From Nocardioides allogilvus (lineage in GTDB: Bacteria > Actinomycetota > Actinomycetes > Propionibacteriales > Nocardioidaceae), in assembly GCF_003047285.1 (NCBI RefSeq), contig NZ_PZYX01000006.1:1-64000 (forward strand): 64,000 nucleotides of DNA. Direction: 5' to 3'. The notes beneath the pieces are model-generated. The model ran no database searches. It saw only the letters and a program-made list of their open reading frames with translations, and was not told the origin of the DNA. The position numbers and the translations under genes were made by a program. Positions 38,475 through 47,388 of the stretch are shown piece by piece. The stretch's first letter is position 1. Each line of letters opens with the position of its first letter.

Positions 38475-39290
38475 CTAACCGAGCGCGGCGAGCGCCTCGT
38501 CATCGAGGGTGAGGTCCCGGGCCGCCAGGTTCTGCGCGAGGTGCTCCAAGGAGGCGGTGCCCGGGATCGGCAGCAGCACCGGCGAGCGCTGGAGCAGCCA
38601 CGCCAGCGCGACCTGCGACGGGGTCGCACCGAGCCGGTCCGCGATCGGCTGCACGGTCGCAGCCACCGCGTCCGACACCTCGAGCGGTCGCCACGGCAGG
38701 AACGGGATGCCCTCGCGCTCGCAGTGCTCGAGCACGGCGTCGTCGGAGCGGTCGGAGATGGAGTACTTGTTCTGCACCGACGCGATGGGCACGATGCTGC
38801 GGAACTCCTCGAGCTGCGCGACGCTCACCTGGGAGAGCCCGACGGCGGCCACGACACCGTCGTCGAGCAGGTCCTTCAACGCCCCGGCCTGGTCTGCGAG
38901 CGGCACCGTCGGGTCGACGCGGTGCAGCTGGAAGAGCGGGATCACGTCGAGCTTGAGCCTCAGCCGTGACACGTGGGCCTGCTGGATCAGGTAGTCCGGT
39001 CGTCCGAGCGGCACCCACCGCGTGCCCGGCCTGGCCTGGCCGGCCTTCGTCGCGATCAGCACGTCGTCGCCGTACGGGCTCAACGCCTCGGCGACGAGCT
39101 CCTCGTTGAGGCCCAGCGCATAGGCGTCGGCGGTGTCGACGAGCTGGCAGCCGCCCTCGACGGCAGCGCGCGCGACCGCGATGGCGGTGTCGCGGTCGGG
39201 CGCGTCACCGAACGGGGCTGCCCCCGTCAGGCGCATGGCGCCGAAGCCGAGCTGGGCGACCGTGCGGTCGCCGATCTTCACGTCAGGCAC
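38475..39290 (-). CDS. Aldo/keto reductase
   Basis: This 271-residue NADPH-dependent oxidoreductase has the catalytic tetrad visible as D and Y in VDTADAYALG, K in IATKAG and H in FQLHRVD. The N-terminal VAQLGFGAMRLTG is the family start, and a cofactor-binding LPIPGTASLEHL lies near the C-terminus. The substrate is unknown. Its ATG lies inside the end of the upstream exporter gene (13-base overlap), so it forms an operon with it. Confidence 0.93.
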   Translation of the reverse strand: MPDVKIGDRTVAQLGFGAMRLTGAAPFGDAPDRDTAIAVARAAVEGGCQLVDTADAYALGLNEELVAEALSPYGDDVLIATKAGQARPGTRWVPLGRPDYLIQQAHVSRLRLKLDVIPLFQLHRVDPTVPLADQAGALKDLLDDGVVAAVGLSQVSVAQLEEFRSIVPIASVQNKYSISDRSDDAVLEHCEREGIPFLPWRPLEVSDAVAATVQPIADRLGATPSQVALAWLLQRSPVLLPIPGTASLEHLAQNLAARDLTLDDEALAALG

Positions 39291-40180
39291 AGGTCTTCCT
39301 CCACGAGATCATCTTGTTCTTGTACGGCGCTGCGTGGCCGCAGTGCCACCAGGACACCGACCAGCAGGAGCACTCCCCCGCCGACCTCGGCAGCGTTGGG
39401 ACGCTGGTCGAGGAGCGCCCACGCGGAGGCCATGGCCACCACAGGAGCAAGCAGCACCCACGGTACGACGGCGCTCGAGGGCCAGCGCGCCAGCAGGGTG
39501 TTGAAGATGCCGTAGCCCACCAGCGAGGCCAGTCCTGCCGTGTAGAGCGTGGACAGCGCTGCCTGCCAGCTGAAGCCGGCCAGCGCCGTCGCGACCGCGG
39601 TCGGGCCGTCGATGACCAACGACAGGGCGAGCAGCGGGACCGGCACGACCAGTGCCGACCACACGGTGAGCGAGAGACCGCCGGGCACCTTGGTCGCGCG
39701 CGCCACGACGTTGCCGATTCCCCACGACAGCGCCCCGAGCAGGCACAGGCTGAGGGCGGCGAGGGTGACGTGGCCGCCGCGTCCGAGGCCGACGACGACC
39801 AGTCCCACCACCCCGAGCGCCACCCCGGCGGACTGCGCGATGGTCGGCACCTCCCGCAACACGCCGGCCGCGATCACGATCGTGAACACGACCTGCGCCT
39901 GCAGCACGAGGGCGGCGAGTCCCGGCGGCATGCCGGCCGCCATCGCGACGTACAGGAAGCCGAACTGGCCGAGCGACATGAACACCCCGATCGCCAGGAT
40001 GCTGCGCCACGGGGCGGCCGGGCGCGGGATGAAGAAGATGGCGGGCAGCACGACGGCGACGAACCGGAGGGCGACGAAGAGCAGCGGTGGGACATCGGCC
40101 ATGCCCCAGTCGATGACGACGAAGTTGAAGCCCCAGATGGTCGCGACGAGGGCAGCGAGGAGCGAGTCACGGGTATTCAC
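39278..40180 (-). CDS. EamA/DMT family exporter
   Basis: This 300-residue inner-membrane protein has ten hydrophobic helices in two repeats of five, beginning LLAALVATIWGFNFVVIDWG, the EamA signature. These are drug/metabolite exporters, often of amino acids or cysteine derivatives. It is co-transcribed with the aldo/keto reductase and divergent from a LysR gene, which probably controls it. Confidence 0.93.
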   Translation of the reverse strand: MNTRDSLLAALVATIWGFNFVVIDWGMADVPPLLFVALRFVAVVLPAIFFIPRPAAPWRSILAIGVFMSLGQFGFLYVAMAAGMPPGLAALVLQAQVVFTIVIAAGVLREVPTIAQSAGVALGVVGLVVVGLGRGGHVTLAALSLCLLGALSWGIGNVVARATKVPGGLSLTVWSALVVPVPLLALSLVIDGPTAVATALAGFSWQAALSTLYTAGLASLVGYGIFNTLLARWPSSAVVPWVLLAPVVAMASAWALLDQRPNAAEVGGGVLLLVGVLVALRPRSAVQEQDDLVEEDLCLT

Positions 40181-40218
40181 CGCTCAAGTGTCCCGGGGAC
40201 GATCATGAAGCACCAGCA

Positions 40219-40231
40219 ATGTGTCGTACAT
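40219..40231. promoter_or_regulatory. Candidate LysR binding palindrome
   Basis: ATGT-GTCGT-ACAT is a short inverted repeat in the 72-base region between the divergent eamA-type and lysR-type genes. LysR regulators usually bind imperfect palindromes of about this length between themselves and a divergent target. The assignment is positional. Confidence 0.4.
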
Positions 40232-40252
40232 CGAAAGCAGTAGCATCACTAC

Positions 40253-41143
40253 ATGATCGATCTCGCCGCCCTGACCAGCCTGCGCGCCGTCGACACCCAC
40301 GGTTCGGTGGTCGGCGCGGCGGAGGCGTTGGGCTACACGCCGAGCGCCGTCTCCCAGCAGGTCAAGCGCCTGGAGAAGCAGGCAGGCGTGGCCCTGCTCG
40401 AGCGCGTGGGCCGCGGCGTGATGCTCACCGAGCACGGTCGGCGGCTCGTCACCGACGGGTCACGCCTGCTCGCCGACCTGGAGCAGCTCGAGTCCGGGCT
40501 GCACCGCGACGCCGGCCGGGTCGCCGGGCGGCTGCGGATCGCTGCGTTCTCCACTGCCATGCGCGGCCTCGTGGCGCCGGTCGTCCGTGCCCTCCTGGAC
40601 GAGCACCCCGACCTCGCGCTGACCCTGACCGAGCGCGAGCCCTGGGACACCATCGACCTCGTCGCCTCCGGCCAGCAGGACCTCGGCATCGTGCACAGCT
40701 GGGGCGACGTGCCGCTGCACGTCCCCGAGCACCTCGTCGGTGTCACGATCGCTCGCGATGTCGCCGACGTCATCGTGCCGCGGGGTCACCGGCTCGCCGG
40801 CCGCACCCGGGTCTCGCCGCGCGACCTCGTCGACGAGCCCTGGGTGGCGACACCCGAGGGCAGCATCTGCCGGCAGTGGCTGATGCGGATGTACGACGGC
40901 ACCGGGCGTGCGCCCCGGATCGCGCACGTCGCCATGGAGTTCGACTCCCACCTCGCTCTCGTCGGCGCGGGGTTGGGCATCGCGCTGATCCCGCGGCTCG
41001 GTCGCGCCCCGCTGGGCGACGACGTCGTCGCCGTCGCGGCCCACCGGCCGGCGCCCACCCGCGAGATCACCGTCCTGCACCGTGCGTCGATGGTCGACTC
41101 CCCCGCAGTGACGGCCGTCGTGCAGGCACTGTCCGCTCGCTGA
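40253..41143 (+). CDS. LysR family transcriptional regulator
   Basis: This 296-residue regulator has an N-terminal winged helix-turn-helix (VGAAEALGYTPSAVSQQVKR) and a periplasmic-binding-like effector domain from about residue 90. It is close to ArgP/IciA-like members in layout, but the ligand cannot be read. It is divergent from the EamA exporter and aldo/keto reductase operon, its probable target. Confidence 0.94.
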   Translation: MIDLAALTSLRAVDTHGSVVGAAEALGYTPSAVSQQVKRLEKQAGVALLERVGRGVMLTEHGRRLVTDGSRLLADLEQLESGLHRDAGRVAGRLRIAAFSTAMRGLVAPVVRALLDEHPDLALTLTEREPWDTIDLVASGQQDLGIVHSWGDVPLHVPEHLVGVTIARDVADVIVPRGHRLAGRTRVSPRDLVDEPWVATPEGSICRQWLMRMYDGTGRAPRIAHVAMEFDSHLALVGAGLGIALIPRLGRAPLGDDVVAVAAHRPAPTREITVLHRASMVDSPAVTAVVQALSAR

Positions 41144-41196
41144 GCCCAGCGTCGCCTTGCTGCCCGGGCAGCGGTGGTTCACCTTCTTCCGGTGAA

Positions 41197-42015
41197 TCAC
41201 CCCTGGTCGTCCAGCGCCGCCAGGTGTGGGCCGATGACCGCGACGAGCTGGTCGTGGACATCGCGATCAGCAGCAACGATGAGCCCGCGACGTGTGTTCA
41301 GCGCATCGCCCGCCAAGTCGGAGACCACGCACCCGGCTGCGCGGCACACCCCGATCCCCGCCGCGAAGTGCACGTTGTCCACGAACGTGCCGTCACTGAT
41401 GTACGCCGCCCGGCGACCCGCGGCCACCCAGGCGACTGCCAGCGTCGTGGACGTCACCCGGGGACCGAACGACGCCCGGAAGGCTGCGTCTGCGAGCAGC
41501 TGCGGGCCCAGGAAGGGTCGATCCAGCGGGCCGTCGCAGTTGACGTCGACGAGTCGTGATCGCGACGACGGGAGGAGTGGCTCGTCGGCTCCGTCGCGGC
41601 GTACGAACGCTCCCTGCTTGTCTGCCCAGAACGTCTCGCCGGTGATCGGATCAGCGGACACGCTGACCACCGCGTCCGCCCCGTCGACCAGGGCGACATT
41701 GACGGCGACCAGCGGGGTCTGCGCGGCGAAGTTCAACGTCCCGCAGAGTGGGTCCACGAGCCAGCGGCGAGAGCCCGAGCCGCCACCCACGCCCCTCACC
41801 TCACCGCTCTCCTCGCCGACCCGAACGTCCTCGGGGCGAGCAGCCGCGATCGCCTCGAAGATCGCGCGTTCGGCGTCGAGGTCCGCGTCGGTCGCGAAGT
41901 CGAGCCCCGACTTGGCGTGCCTGGTCAGGCCGGTCCCGTAGGCAGCTCGCACCACCCGCGCGCCAGCTTCGGCGGCCACGAGAGCAATCTCGACATCGGT
42001 CAGCTGATTCGTCAC
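41197..42015 (-). CDS. Inositol monophosphatase family protein, altered metal site
   Basis: This 272-residue protein of the FIG fold is recognisable by VGEESGEV (glutamates 68-69), WLVDPLCGTLNF and the C-terminal VDNVHFAAG (D213). The usual WxVDPIDGTxNF motif here reads VDPLCGT, so the second metal-binding aspartate is C91. That residue normally holds catalytic magnesium, so activity is doubtful or changed. Names such as CysQ or SuhB should not be applied. It stands alone. Confidence 0.85.
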   Translation of the reverse strand: MTNQLTDVEIALVAAEAGARVVRAAYGTGLTRHAKSGLDFATDADLDAERAIFEAIAAARPEDVRVGEESGEVRGVGGGSGSRRWLVDPLCGTLNFAAQTPLVAVNVALVDGADAVVSVSADPITGETFWADKQGAFVRRDGADEPLLPSSRSRLVDVNCDGPLDRPFLGPQLLADAAFRASFGPRVTSTTLAVAWVAAGRRAAYISDGTFVDNVHFAAGIGVCRAAGCVVSDLAGDALNTRRGLIVAADRDVHDQLVAVIGPHLAALDDQG

Positions 42016-42092
42016 CCATTCATCCTCGCCGACTGGCGCGGCCCGCTCGATGTCGGTGGCGCGCTACCGCGCGGCGCGCGAGGATGAGGCGC

Positions 42093-42611
42093 ATGACGAC
42101 CACCGACTGGGCCCCGTCGCCCGATCGACGTCCGGCCATGCGGATCGCACCCCTGAACATGGCCCACGCCCAGGACATCTGCACGTGGCAGTACTCGTCG
42201 CCGTACCACTGCTATGACATGACTGGCGCGACGCCCGCGGGACTGCTCGACCCTGTGGCCGGGTTCAACGCGGTCCTCATGGCGGACGAACTCATCGGGT
42301 TTCGCTCGTTCGGCGCCGACGGACAGGTCCCCGGATGGGCCTACGACGACGACGCGCTGGACACCGGCGGGGGCCTGCGGCCGTCGCTCATCGGGCAGGG
42401 ATTCGGACAGGCCGCGATCCAGACCGGCCTGGCGTTCGGAACCGAGAAGTTCCACCCACAGGCATTTCGGGTCACCGTCGCGTCCTTCAATGCACGCGCT
42501 CTTCGAACTGTCGCATCCCTCGGTTTCCGGCCGGTCGGCGAGTTCGAGTCCTCCAACAATCGGACGCAGTACGTCGTCCTCAGTCGGCCTACGTCCGCCG
42601 GTGGAAGCTGA
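42093..42611 (+). CDS. GNAT-family acetyltransferase
   Basis: This 172-residue protein of the RimJ/RimL type has LRPSLIGQGFGQAAIQTGLA, the R/Q-x-x-G-x-G/A acetyl-CoA binding loop, in the middle, and FNARALRTVASLGFRPVGEF near the end. The substrate is unknown. ATGs at 42084 and 42093 are both possible; 42093 follows an AGGATGAGG site. Its end overlaps the converging DUF222 gene by 23 bases. Confidence 0.88.
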   Translation: MTTTDWAPSPDRRPAMRIAPLNMAHAQDICTWQYSSPYHCYDMTGATPAGLLDPVAGFNAVLMADELIGFRSFGADGQVPGWAYDDDALDTGGGLRPSLIGQGFGQAAIQTGLAFGTEKFHPQAFRVTVASFNARALRTVASLGFRPVGEFESSNNRTQYVVLSRPTSAGGS

Positions 42612-43842
42612 CGTTGCCGTTGGGCAGGTGGGTGGTCCCGTAACGCTCGTCGTGGATCACGCGGTGGTGTCGGTGGCACAGCAGCCGGCCGGTGGTCGTG
42701 TCGGTGGGGCCACCCTGGGACCAGGGTTGGTCGTGGTGCACGTGACACGCGGCGGGCGGCAGGTCGCAGCCCTCGGCGGTGCAGCCGCCGTCGCGCTGGG
42801 CGATCGCGACGCGTTGCGCCCTGGTGTGGAACCGGCGGGTGCGGCCGAGATCGAGGACCTCGGAGGTCCCGCCGAGGACGGCGGGGATGATCCCGGCCTC
42901 GCACGCGAGCCGTCGGGCCTGGCCGGCGCTGAGCCGGCCACCGGTGTCGAGCGACGCCGCCGCGAGTCCGCCCATCAGCGTCCCGAGACCCATCGTGACC
43001 ACGACAGTGGCGGACACGCCGCCGCTGGTGGGGAGGCGGTCGGCGGCGTATCGCTCGATCCACTCGATGAACGCCCACCCGAGGCGTTCGTGGAGCGGCC
43101 GCTCGTCGCGGGGCGCCTGTCCGGTGATCGCCATGAGCTGTTTGCGGAGCATCTCCGCGGCGCCGGCGGTGGGCAGGGTGAACTTCCCGGTGGTGGTGCC
43201 GTCGGGGTTCTCGCGCAGCGTGAGGGAGACCTTGCGCGCGGCGGCGGCTTCCTCGTCGGCCAGCGCCTTGGCCTCGGCGGCCTCGCCGACCTCGGGGGCG
43301 ACGGTGTCGAGGATCCGGCGCCCGAGGACCTTGAGCGCCTTGGCGTCGTGGTCCTTGGCGAGCACCAGGAGGTGCTCGACGGCCCGCGGCTTCACGTGCT
43401 GGTGCGCCGACGGGATGGCATCGACGGCCTTGACGATCACCCACGCCTGGTCGACATGCACCCCACCACCCGCCAGCGCGGCCTGCACCGGGGCATGCAG
43501 CTCCTCGGACAGTCGTCGCCCCAGGTGGGTCAACCGGTTGACCTCGGGACGCGTGAGCAGCGAACGCCCCGCCCACCACTGCCCGGTGTGCCGGGCCCCG
43601 ATCACGTCACCCAGTCGGCGGTGATCAGCCTCCCCGACCGCAGCGGTGACGGCACCGGTCGAGCGGTCGACGAGCCGGGTCGCGACGTCGAGCAACCGTG
43701 TGAGGTCGGCATCGGACAGGGTCGTGACGGGGAGCCCGGACAAGTCGTCGTACGCCGCGTCCAACCGCTCCAGCACGGCGGTCAGCACCGGCGATGGCGG
43801 GACCGGGGCACCCGGCGCACGCCATTGCTCGTCGGTCGTCAT
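42589..43842 (-). CDS. DUF222/13E12-repeat protein with HNH endonuclease domain
   Basis: This 417-residue protein of the multicopy actinobacterial 13E12 family combines an N-terminal DUF222 region (to about residue 320) with a C-terminal HNH nuclease motif. The nuclease part has CTAEGCDLPPAACHVHHDQP, then LLCHRHHRVIH, with zinc-binding cysteines and catalytic histidines intact. The family's role is unsettled. Copies are often variable between strains and are considered mobile or repair-associated. Confidence 0.9.
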   Translation of the reverse strand: MTTDEQWRAPGAPVPPSPVLTAVLERLDAAYDDLSGLPVTTLSDADLTRLLDVATRLVDRSTGAVTAAVGEADHRRLGDVIGARHTGQWWAGRSLLTRPEVNRLTHLGRRLSEELHAPVQAALAGGGVHVDQAWVIVKAVDAIPSAHQHVKPRAVEHLLVLAKDHDAKALKVLGRRILDTVAPEVGEAAEAKALADEEAAAARKVSLTLRENPDGTTTGKFTLPTAGAAEMLRKQLMAITGQAPRDERPLHERLGWAFIEWIERYAADRLPTSGGVSATVVVTMGLGTLMGGLAAASLDTGGRLSAGQARRLACEAGIIPAVLGGTSEVLDLGRTRRFHTRAQRVAIAQRDGGCTAEGCDLPPAACHVHHDQPWSQGGPTDTTTGRLLCHRHHRVIHDERYGTTHLPNGNVSFHRRT

Positions 43843-44054
43843 CGCGCACCCCCTCCATCGGCTGGAACCAACCCGCAGTCGTGTGACTGGGGTCCGGGGC
43901 GCCTTTTCCGGGTGGTGGGTTCGACCAGCAGTTCCACGATGGGATGAGCCGCAGCTTGCTCACCCGCTGATCTGGTCCGCTGTGGACCATGTGCTGAAGC
44001 AATCGTACGCCCGTTCGAACACCGAGGGAAGGCCCAACCGGAGCGATTTGCCGC

Positions 44055-44073
44055 CGTTCGCTCCGGGCGAACG
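44055..44073. promoter_or_regulatory. Perfect inverted repeat in divergent intergenic region
   Basis: CGTTCGC-TCCGG-GCGAACG has two exact 7-base arms. It lies in the 262-base gap between the leftward DUF222/HNH gene and the rightward Ddn-like gene, 31 bases before the latter. The GTTCG...CGAAC halves recall actinobacterial SOS boxes but do not fit the consensus spacing. I see no gene in the gap. Confidence 0.35.
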
Positions 44074-44104
44074 CAATCATGGCGCTCGAAACTAGGGTGG
44101 TCCC

Positions 44105-44473
44105 ATGAAGGCCCCTCGAGCACTGGCACGGTTCAACAAGCGCGTGACCAACCCGATCCAGTCGACGTACGCACCGCACCTCGCGCCATGGGCGGTCATC
44201 ACGCACGTCGGCCGCAAGTCCGGGCAGACCTACCGCACCCCGGTCGTGGGCTTCCGGTCCGGCTCGACCTTCGCGGTGGTGCTGTTCTACGGCCCCGAGT
44301 CGGACTGGGTGCGCAACGTGCGCTCGGCAGGTTCCGCGACGATCACGCGACGCGGTCGGGACCTGACGTGGAGCAACCTCCGGGTGGTCCCGGCGGACAC
44401 CGCCGGCCTGCCGAGGGCCGCGCGCACACTCGGCGGAGCAGCCCGCCCGGTGCTCGTCGGCGACCTCTCCTGA
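44105..44473 (+). CDS. Deazaflavin-dependent nitroreductase family protein (Ddn-like)
   Basis: This 122-residue beta-barrel protein of the F420H2-dependent reductase family is recognised by the THVGRKSGQTYRTPV segment (the 'GRKSG..R..P' F420-binding signature) and the YGPESDWVRNVRSAG stretch. Members reduce quinones and other substrates with F420. It is followed after about 70 bases by a flavin nitroreductase in the same direction. Confidence 0.9.
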   Translation: MKAPRALARFNKRVTNPIQSTYAPHLAPWAVITHVGRKSGQTYRTPVVGFRSGSTFAVVLFYGPESDWVRNVRSAGSATITRRGRDLTWSNLRVVPADTAGLPRAARTLGGAARPVLVGDLS

Positions 44474-44544
44474 CAGTCAGCTCGATGCCTGGCCGGTGAG
44501 ACCCGGCCCCCAGTCTCGAAACAAGACCGCCCCAAGGAGCATCC

Positions 44545-45225
44545 ATGTCTGACCCCCAGGACCCGTACGCGACGCTGGCGCGCCTGCTCGACGAGCGGTG
44601 GACCTGCCGCCAGTTCCTCGCTGACGAGGTGCCGCGGGAGACCATCGAGCGCCTGCTGGCCCTGGGGCAGCGGACACCGTCGTGGTGCAACACCCAGCCG
44701 TGGCAGGTGATCGTGACCAGCGGCGAGGGCACGCACCGCTTCCGCAAGGGGCTGCTCGAGCACGTGGCCAGCCAGCCCCCTGCACCGGACTTCGACTTCC
44801 CCGCTGCCTACACCGGCGAGCACCGCGCCCGTCGGCGCGAGTGCGGATTCCAGCTGTACGACAGCGTCGGCATCGTCAAGGGCGACGCCGACGCGAGCCT
44901 CCGCCAGGGACTGCGCAACTTCGAGCTCTTCGACGCCCCGCACGTCGCCATCATCACCACGGAGGACGACCTCGGGGTGTACGGCGCGGTCGACTGCGGC
45001 CTCTACGTCAACACGTTCCTGCTCGGCGCCCAGAGCCTCGGGCTCGCCGCCGCGCCCCAGGCCGCACTCGCGTCGTACTCACCGTTCCTGCGCGAGCACT
45101 TCGACATCCCCGACAATCGTCGCGTGGTCGTGGGCATCTCGTTCGGCTACGCCGACCGCGACCACCCGGTCAACGGTTTCCGGACCTCGCGCGCCGCGCT
45201 CGCCGACACCGTCACCTGGCACTAG
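44545..45225 (+). CDS. Nitroreductase family protein (FMN-dependent)
   Basis: This 226-residue oxidoreductase has the N-terminal RWTCRQFLADEVPRETIERL and TPSWCNTQPWQ segments that bind FMN, and VYGAVDCGLYVNTFLLGAQS and GISFGYADRDHPVN in the second half. Such enzymes reduce nitro groups, enones or quinones with NAD(P)H. Length is normal. An AAGGAG site precedes the ATG. Confidence 0.93.
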   Translation: MSDPQDPYATLARLLDERWTCRQFLADEVPRETIERLLALGQRTPSWCNTQPWQVIVTSGEGTHRFRKGLLEHVASQPPAPDFDFPAAYTGEHRARRRECGFQLYDSVGIVKGDADASLRQGLRNFELFDAPHVAIITTEDDLGVYGAVDCGLYVNTFLLGAQSLGLAAAPQAALASYSPFLREHFDIPDNRRVVVGISFGYADRDHPVNGFRTSRAALADTVTWH

Positions 45226-45229
45226 GCGG

Positions 45230-46171
45230 TCAGAACAGCGCTGACGCGAGGTCCCGCCGCCCGGCCAGCACCCGCTCGTCGTCGTTGCCGACGGCCGCGA
45301 AGAGCGCCAGGAGGTGGTCTCGTGCCTTGGCGCGGTCGGCGTCCGCCGTACGCGCGACCAGGTTGATGAGGCGGGTGAAGGCGTCCTCGACATGGCCGCC
45401 GAGGAGGTCGAGGTCGGCCACCAGCGTCTGCGCCTCGACGTCGTCGGGAGCGGCAGCGGCAGCTGCGCGCGCGGCGTTGAGGTCTGCGCCCTGGGTCCGC
45501 TGCAGGACCTTCGCCATCGCCAGTCCCGCGACGGCCTCCGAGTCGGCCGGGTTGGCGTCGACGAGCTTCTGGTACTCCGCGACTGCGCGATCGATGTCGC
45601 CCTCCCCCAGCGCGTCCTGCGCTGCGGCATACCTCGGGTCGACCTCGGGCTCCTCGCCCTCGACCGGCTCGACGCCGCGCGGCTGGTGACGCCCGGTGAT
45701 GCCCTGGGTCGTGAGCTGCTGCCCGACCTGGGTCAGCGCGGTGCGCAGCTCCTCGATCGGCACGATGTCCTGGAACAACGGCATCGGTCGCCCGTCGACC
45801 ACCGCCACCACGAGCGGGATCGACTGGATCTGCATCGCCTGCGCGATCTGCGGCACGGCGTCGATGTCGACGAGGCCCACGAGGTAGCGCCCCTCGAACT
45901 CGCCCGAGACCGCGACCATGTCGTCGGCCAGGTTGCCGCTCTCGGGCATCTGCGTGCGCGAGAAGAACACCAGCAGGACCGGCGCGGCCATCGAGGACTC
46001 GATGACCTGCTGGAAGTTGGCCTCCGTGACGTCGACGGAGTACGCCGAGTGGCCGGCACCGGAGGCAGGCGCACCCGACGCCGGGGCGGGCGAGCCCGCG
46101 GGCGGTTGGGCGGGGCGCTTGAGCGCCGAGAGGTCAATCGCACCGGGACGGGAGAACGGCTGCTGCGTCAT
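45230..46171 (-). CDS. Thioredoxin-fold/TPR protein (CnoX-like), cysteine-free
   Basis: This 313-residue protein has a Pro/Ala-rich N-terminus, a thioredoxin domain at about residues 45-160 and a TPR-like C-terminal half (about 180-313), the same layout as E. coli CnoX (YbbN), a chaperedoxin. The active-site segment is LVFFSRTQMPESG (residues 67-79): both redox cysteines of W-C-x-x-C are missing. It should act as a holdase or scaffold and not as a disulfide reductase. It converges on the nitroreductase gene. Confidence 0.88.
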   Translation of the reverse strand: MTQQPFSRPGAIDLSALKRPAQPPAGSPAPASGAPASGAGHSAYSVDVTEANFQQVIESSMAAPVLLVFFSRTQMPESGNLADDMVAVSGEFEGRYLVGLVDIDAVPQIAQAMQIQSIPLVVAVVDGRPMPLFQDIVPIEELRTALTQVGQQLTTQGITGRHQPRGVEPVEGEEPEVDPRYAAAQDALGEGDIDRAVAEYQKLVDANPADSEAVAGLAMAKVLQRTQGADLNAARAAAAAAPDDVEAQTLVADLDLLGGHVEDAFTRLINLVARTADADRAKARDHLLALFAAVGNDDERVLAGRRDLASALF

Positions 46172-46246
46172 GGCCCCCATTGTTCCGTGTCAGCCCCAGC
46201 CGGGGCGAATGCGCCCCCGACGTCGAGGCGCCGGTAGCCTCGCCGC

Positions 46247-46825
46247 GTGCCTGCCACCGACCTCCTCGCCCGCCACCGGCACAACGTCGTGCTGCTCGGT
46301 CGATTCGGCGTCGTCGGCGCCTCCGGCGTCCTGGTCAACCTCGTCACCCTGATCCTGGTCAAGAAGCTGGGCCCCGGCTTCGACGAGGCGGTCTTCGCGC
46401 TGCCGCTCGGCGAGTTCAACCTCCGCTGGTACCACGTCTACTCGACGGTCGCCTTCTTCGTCGCGAACCTCTGGAACTTCCAGCTCAACCGCAGCTGGAC
46501 CTTCCGCAGCGCCGGCCACTCCCCCTGGATCAGGGAGTACCTCCCCTTCCTCGCAGTCGGTCTCGCCGGGCAGGCCATCGGCCTGGCCCTGCTCACGGCC
46601 CTCCTGCACCCGCACTCGCCGCTCAGCCTGCCGACGGACGTCTTCGACGACTCGACGGGCTTCCGGACCCGCCTCTACTGGGCCCAGCTGATCGTGATCG
46701 CGGTGGTGACCCCACTGTCGTTCGTGCTCAACAAGCTCTGGACGTTCGCGGCCGTCCGCAGCCACCACAAGGAGCTCGCCGATCCCATCCGCGTCGAGCG
46801 GCTGACCGAGGACGACCAGGCGTGA
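46247..46825 (+). CDS. GtrA family membrane protein
   Basis: This 192-residue protein has four membrane helices and the GtrA hallmarks RFGVVGASGVLVNLVTL and FFVANLWNFQLNRSWTFRS. GtrA proteins are thought to flip or assist lipid-linked sugars for wall glycosylation. It uses a GTG start. It is divergent from the CnoX-like gene and converges on the YjbR-like gene. Confidence 0.93.
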   Translation: MPATDLLARHRHNVVLLGRFGVVGASGVLVNLVTLILVKKLGPGFDEAVFALPLGEFNLRWYHVYSTVAFFVANLWNFQLNRSWTFRSAGHSPWIREYLPFLAVGLAGQAIGLALLTALLHPHSPLSLPTDVFDDSTGFRTRLYWAQLIVIAVVTPLSFVLNKLWTFAAVRSHHKELADPIRVERLTEDDQA

Positions 46826-46829
46826 GGCA

Positions 46830-47378
46830 CTAGCGCGTCCAGCGCAGGACCTGTCCGTCCCTCACCTCGACCGACGTCGGCGGCCTCGGGGTCGGCACCT
46901 GACGCAGGTGGGACAGCACGTCGAGCCGTCCGCGCAGCACCACCGACCGGTCCTGCCAGTGCACGTCGGGGTGCAGCAGCGGTGACAGCCGGGCCCAGTC
47001 GGACTCGTCGATGAAGGACCAGGCCGCCATCGCCGGCGCCGGGAGCTCCGGCAGGTCGTGCAGCATCTTCGGCGTGCACATGCGCCAGGCGTCGAGCACC
47101 AGCTCCCGCATCTCGTCGAGACCCAGCGGTCCCAGCCGGGCACAGACCCACTGGAACCGCAGGTCGGAGGTCGGCGGCAGGAAGAACGTCTCCGGAGCCG
47201 ACGCGACCAGCCCGTCGCGCGCAGCCTTCGGGTAGCCGAAGCCCATCGCCTCCTCGTCGGCCGAGAAGGCGACGTACACGATCTGGCCGACCCGGAACTT
47301 CCAGCGCCCGCGCACCTCGACCTCGTAGCTGCGCGGCAGCGGGTCGAGGATGCGCCGGACGTCGTCCGAGGTGACCAT
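46830..47378 (-). CDS. MmcQ/YjbR-like protein with extra C-terminal domain
   Basis: The first 115 residues of this 182-residue protein follow the YjbR/MmcQ pattern (WKFRVGQIVYVAFSADEEAM, then DEMRELVLDAWRMCTPKML). The last 60 (LSPLLHPDVHWQDRSVVLRG) look like part of a SnoaL/NTF2-like domain, though it is too short to be complete. The function of either part is unknown. It lies downstream of the MMPL gene, ten bases after its stop. Confidence 0.65.
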   Translation of the reverse strand: MVTSDDVRRILDPLPRSYEVEVRGRWKFRVGQIVYVAFSADEEAMGFGYPKAARDGLVASAPETFFLPPTSDLRFQWVCARLGPLGLDEMRELVLDAWRMCTPKMLHDLPELPAPAMAAWSFIDESDWARLSPLLHPDVHWQDRSVVLRGRLDVLSHLRQVPTPRPPTSVEVRDGQVLRWTR

Positions 47379-47388
47379 GGGAGGCAGG

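Noticed and set aside
35633..38629. A 998-codon open frame antisense to ppdK
   Set aside because: It is the mirror of a clearly recognisable enzyme in a GC-rich genome, where stop codons are rare on the opposite strand. Its translation has no family features.
44055..44073. SOS box before the DUF222/HNH gene
   Set aside because: The arms CGTTCGC/GCGAACG recall LexA sites, but spacing and orientation differ from the actinobacterial consensus. It is kept only as an unnamed inverted repeat.
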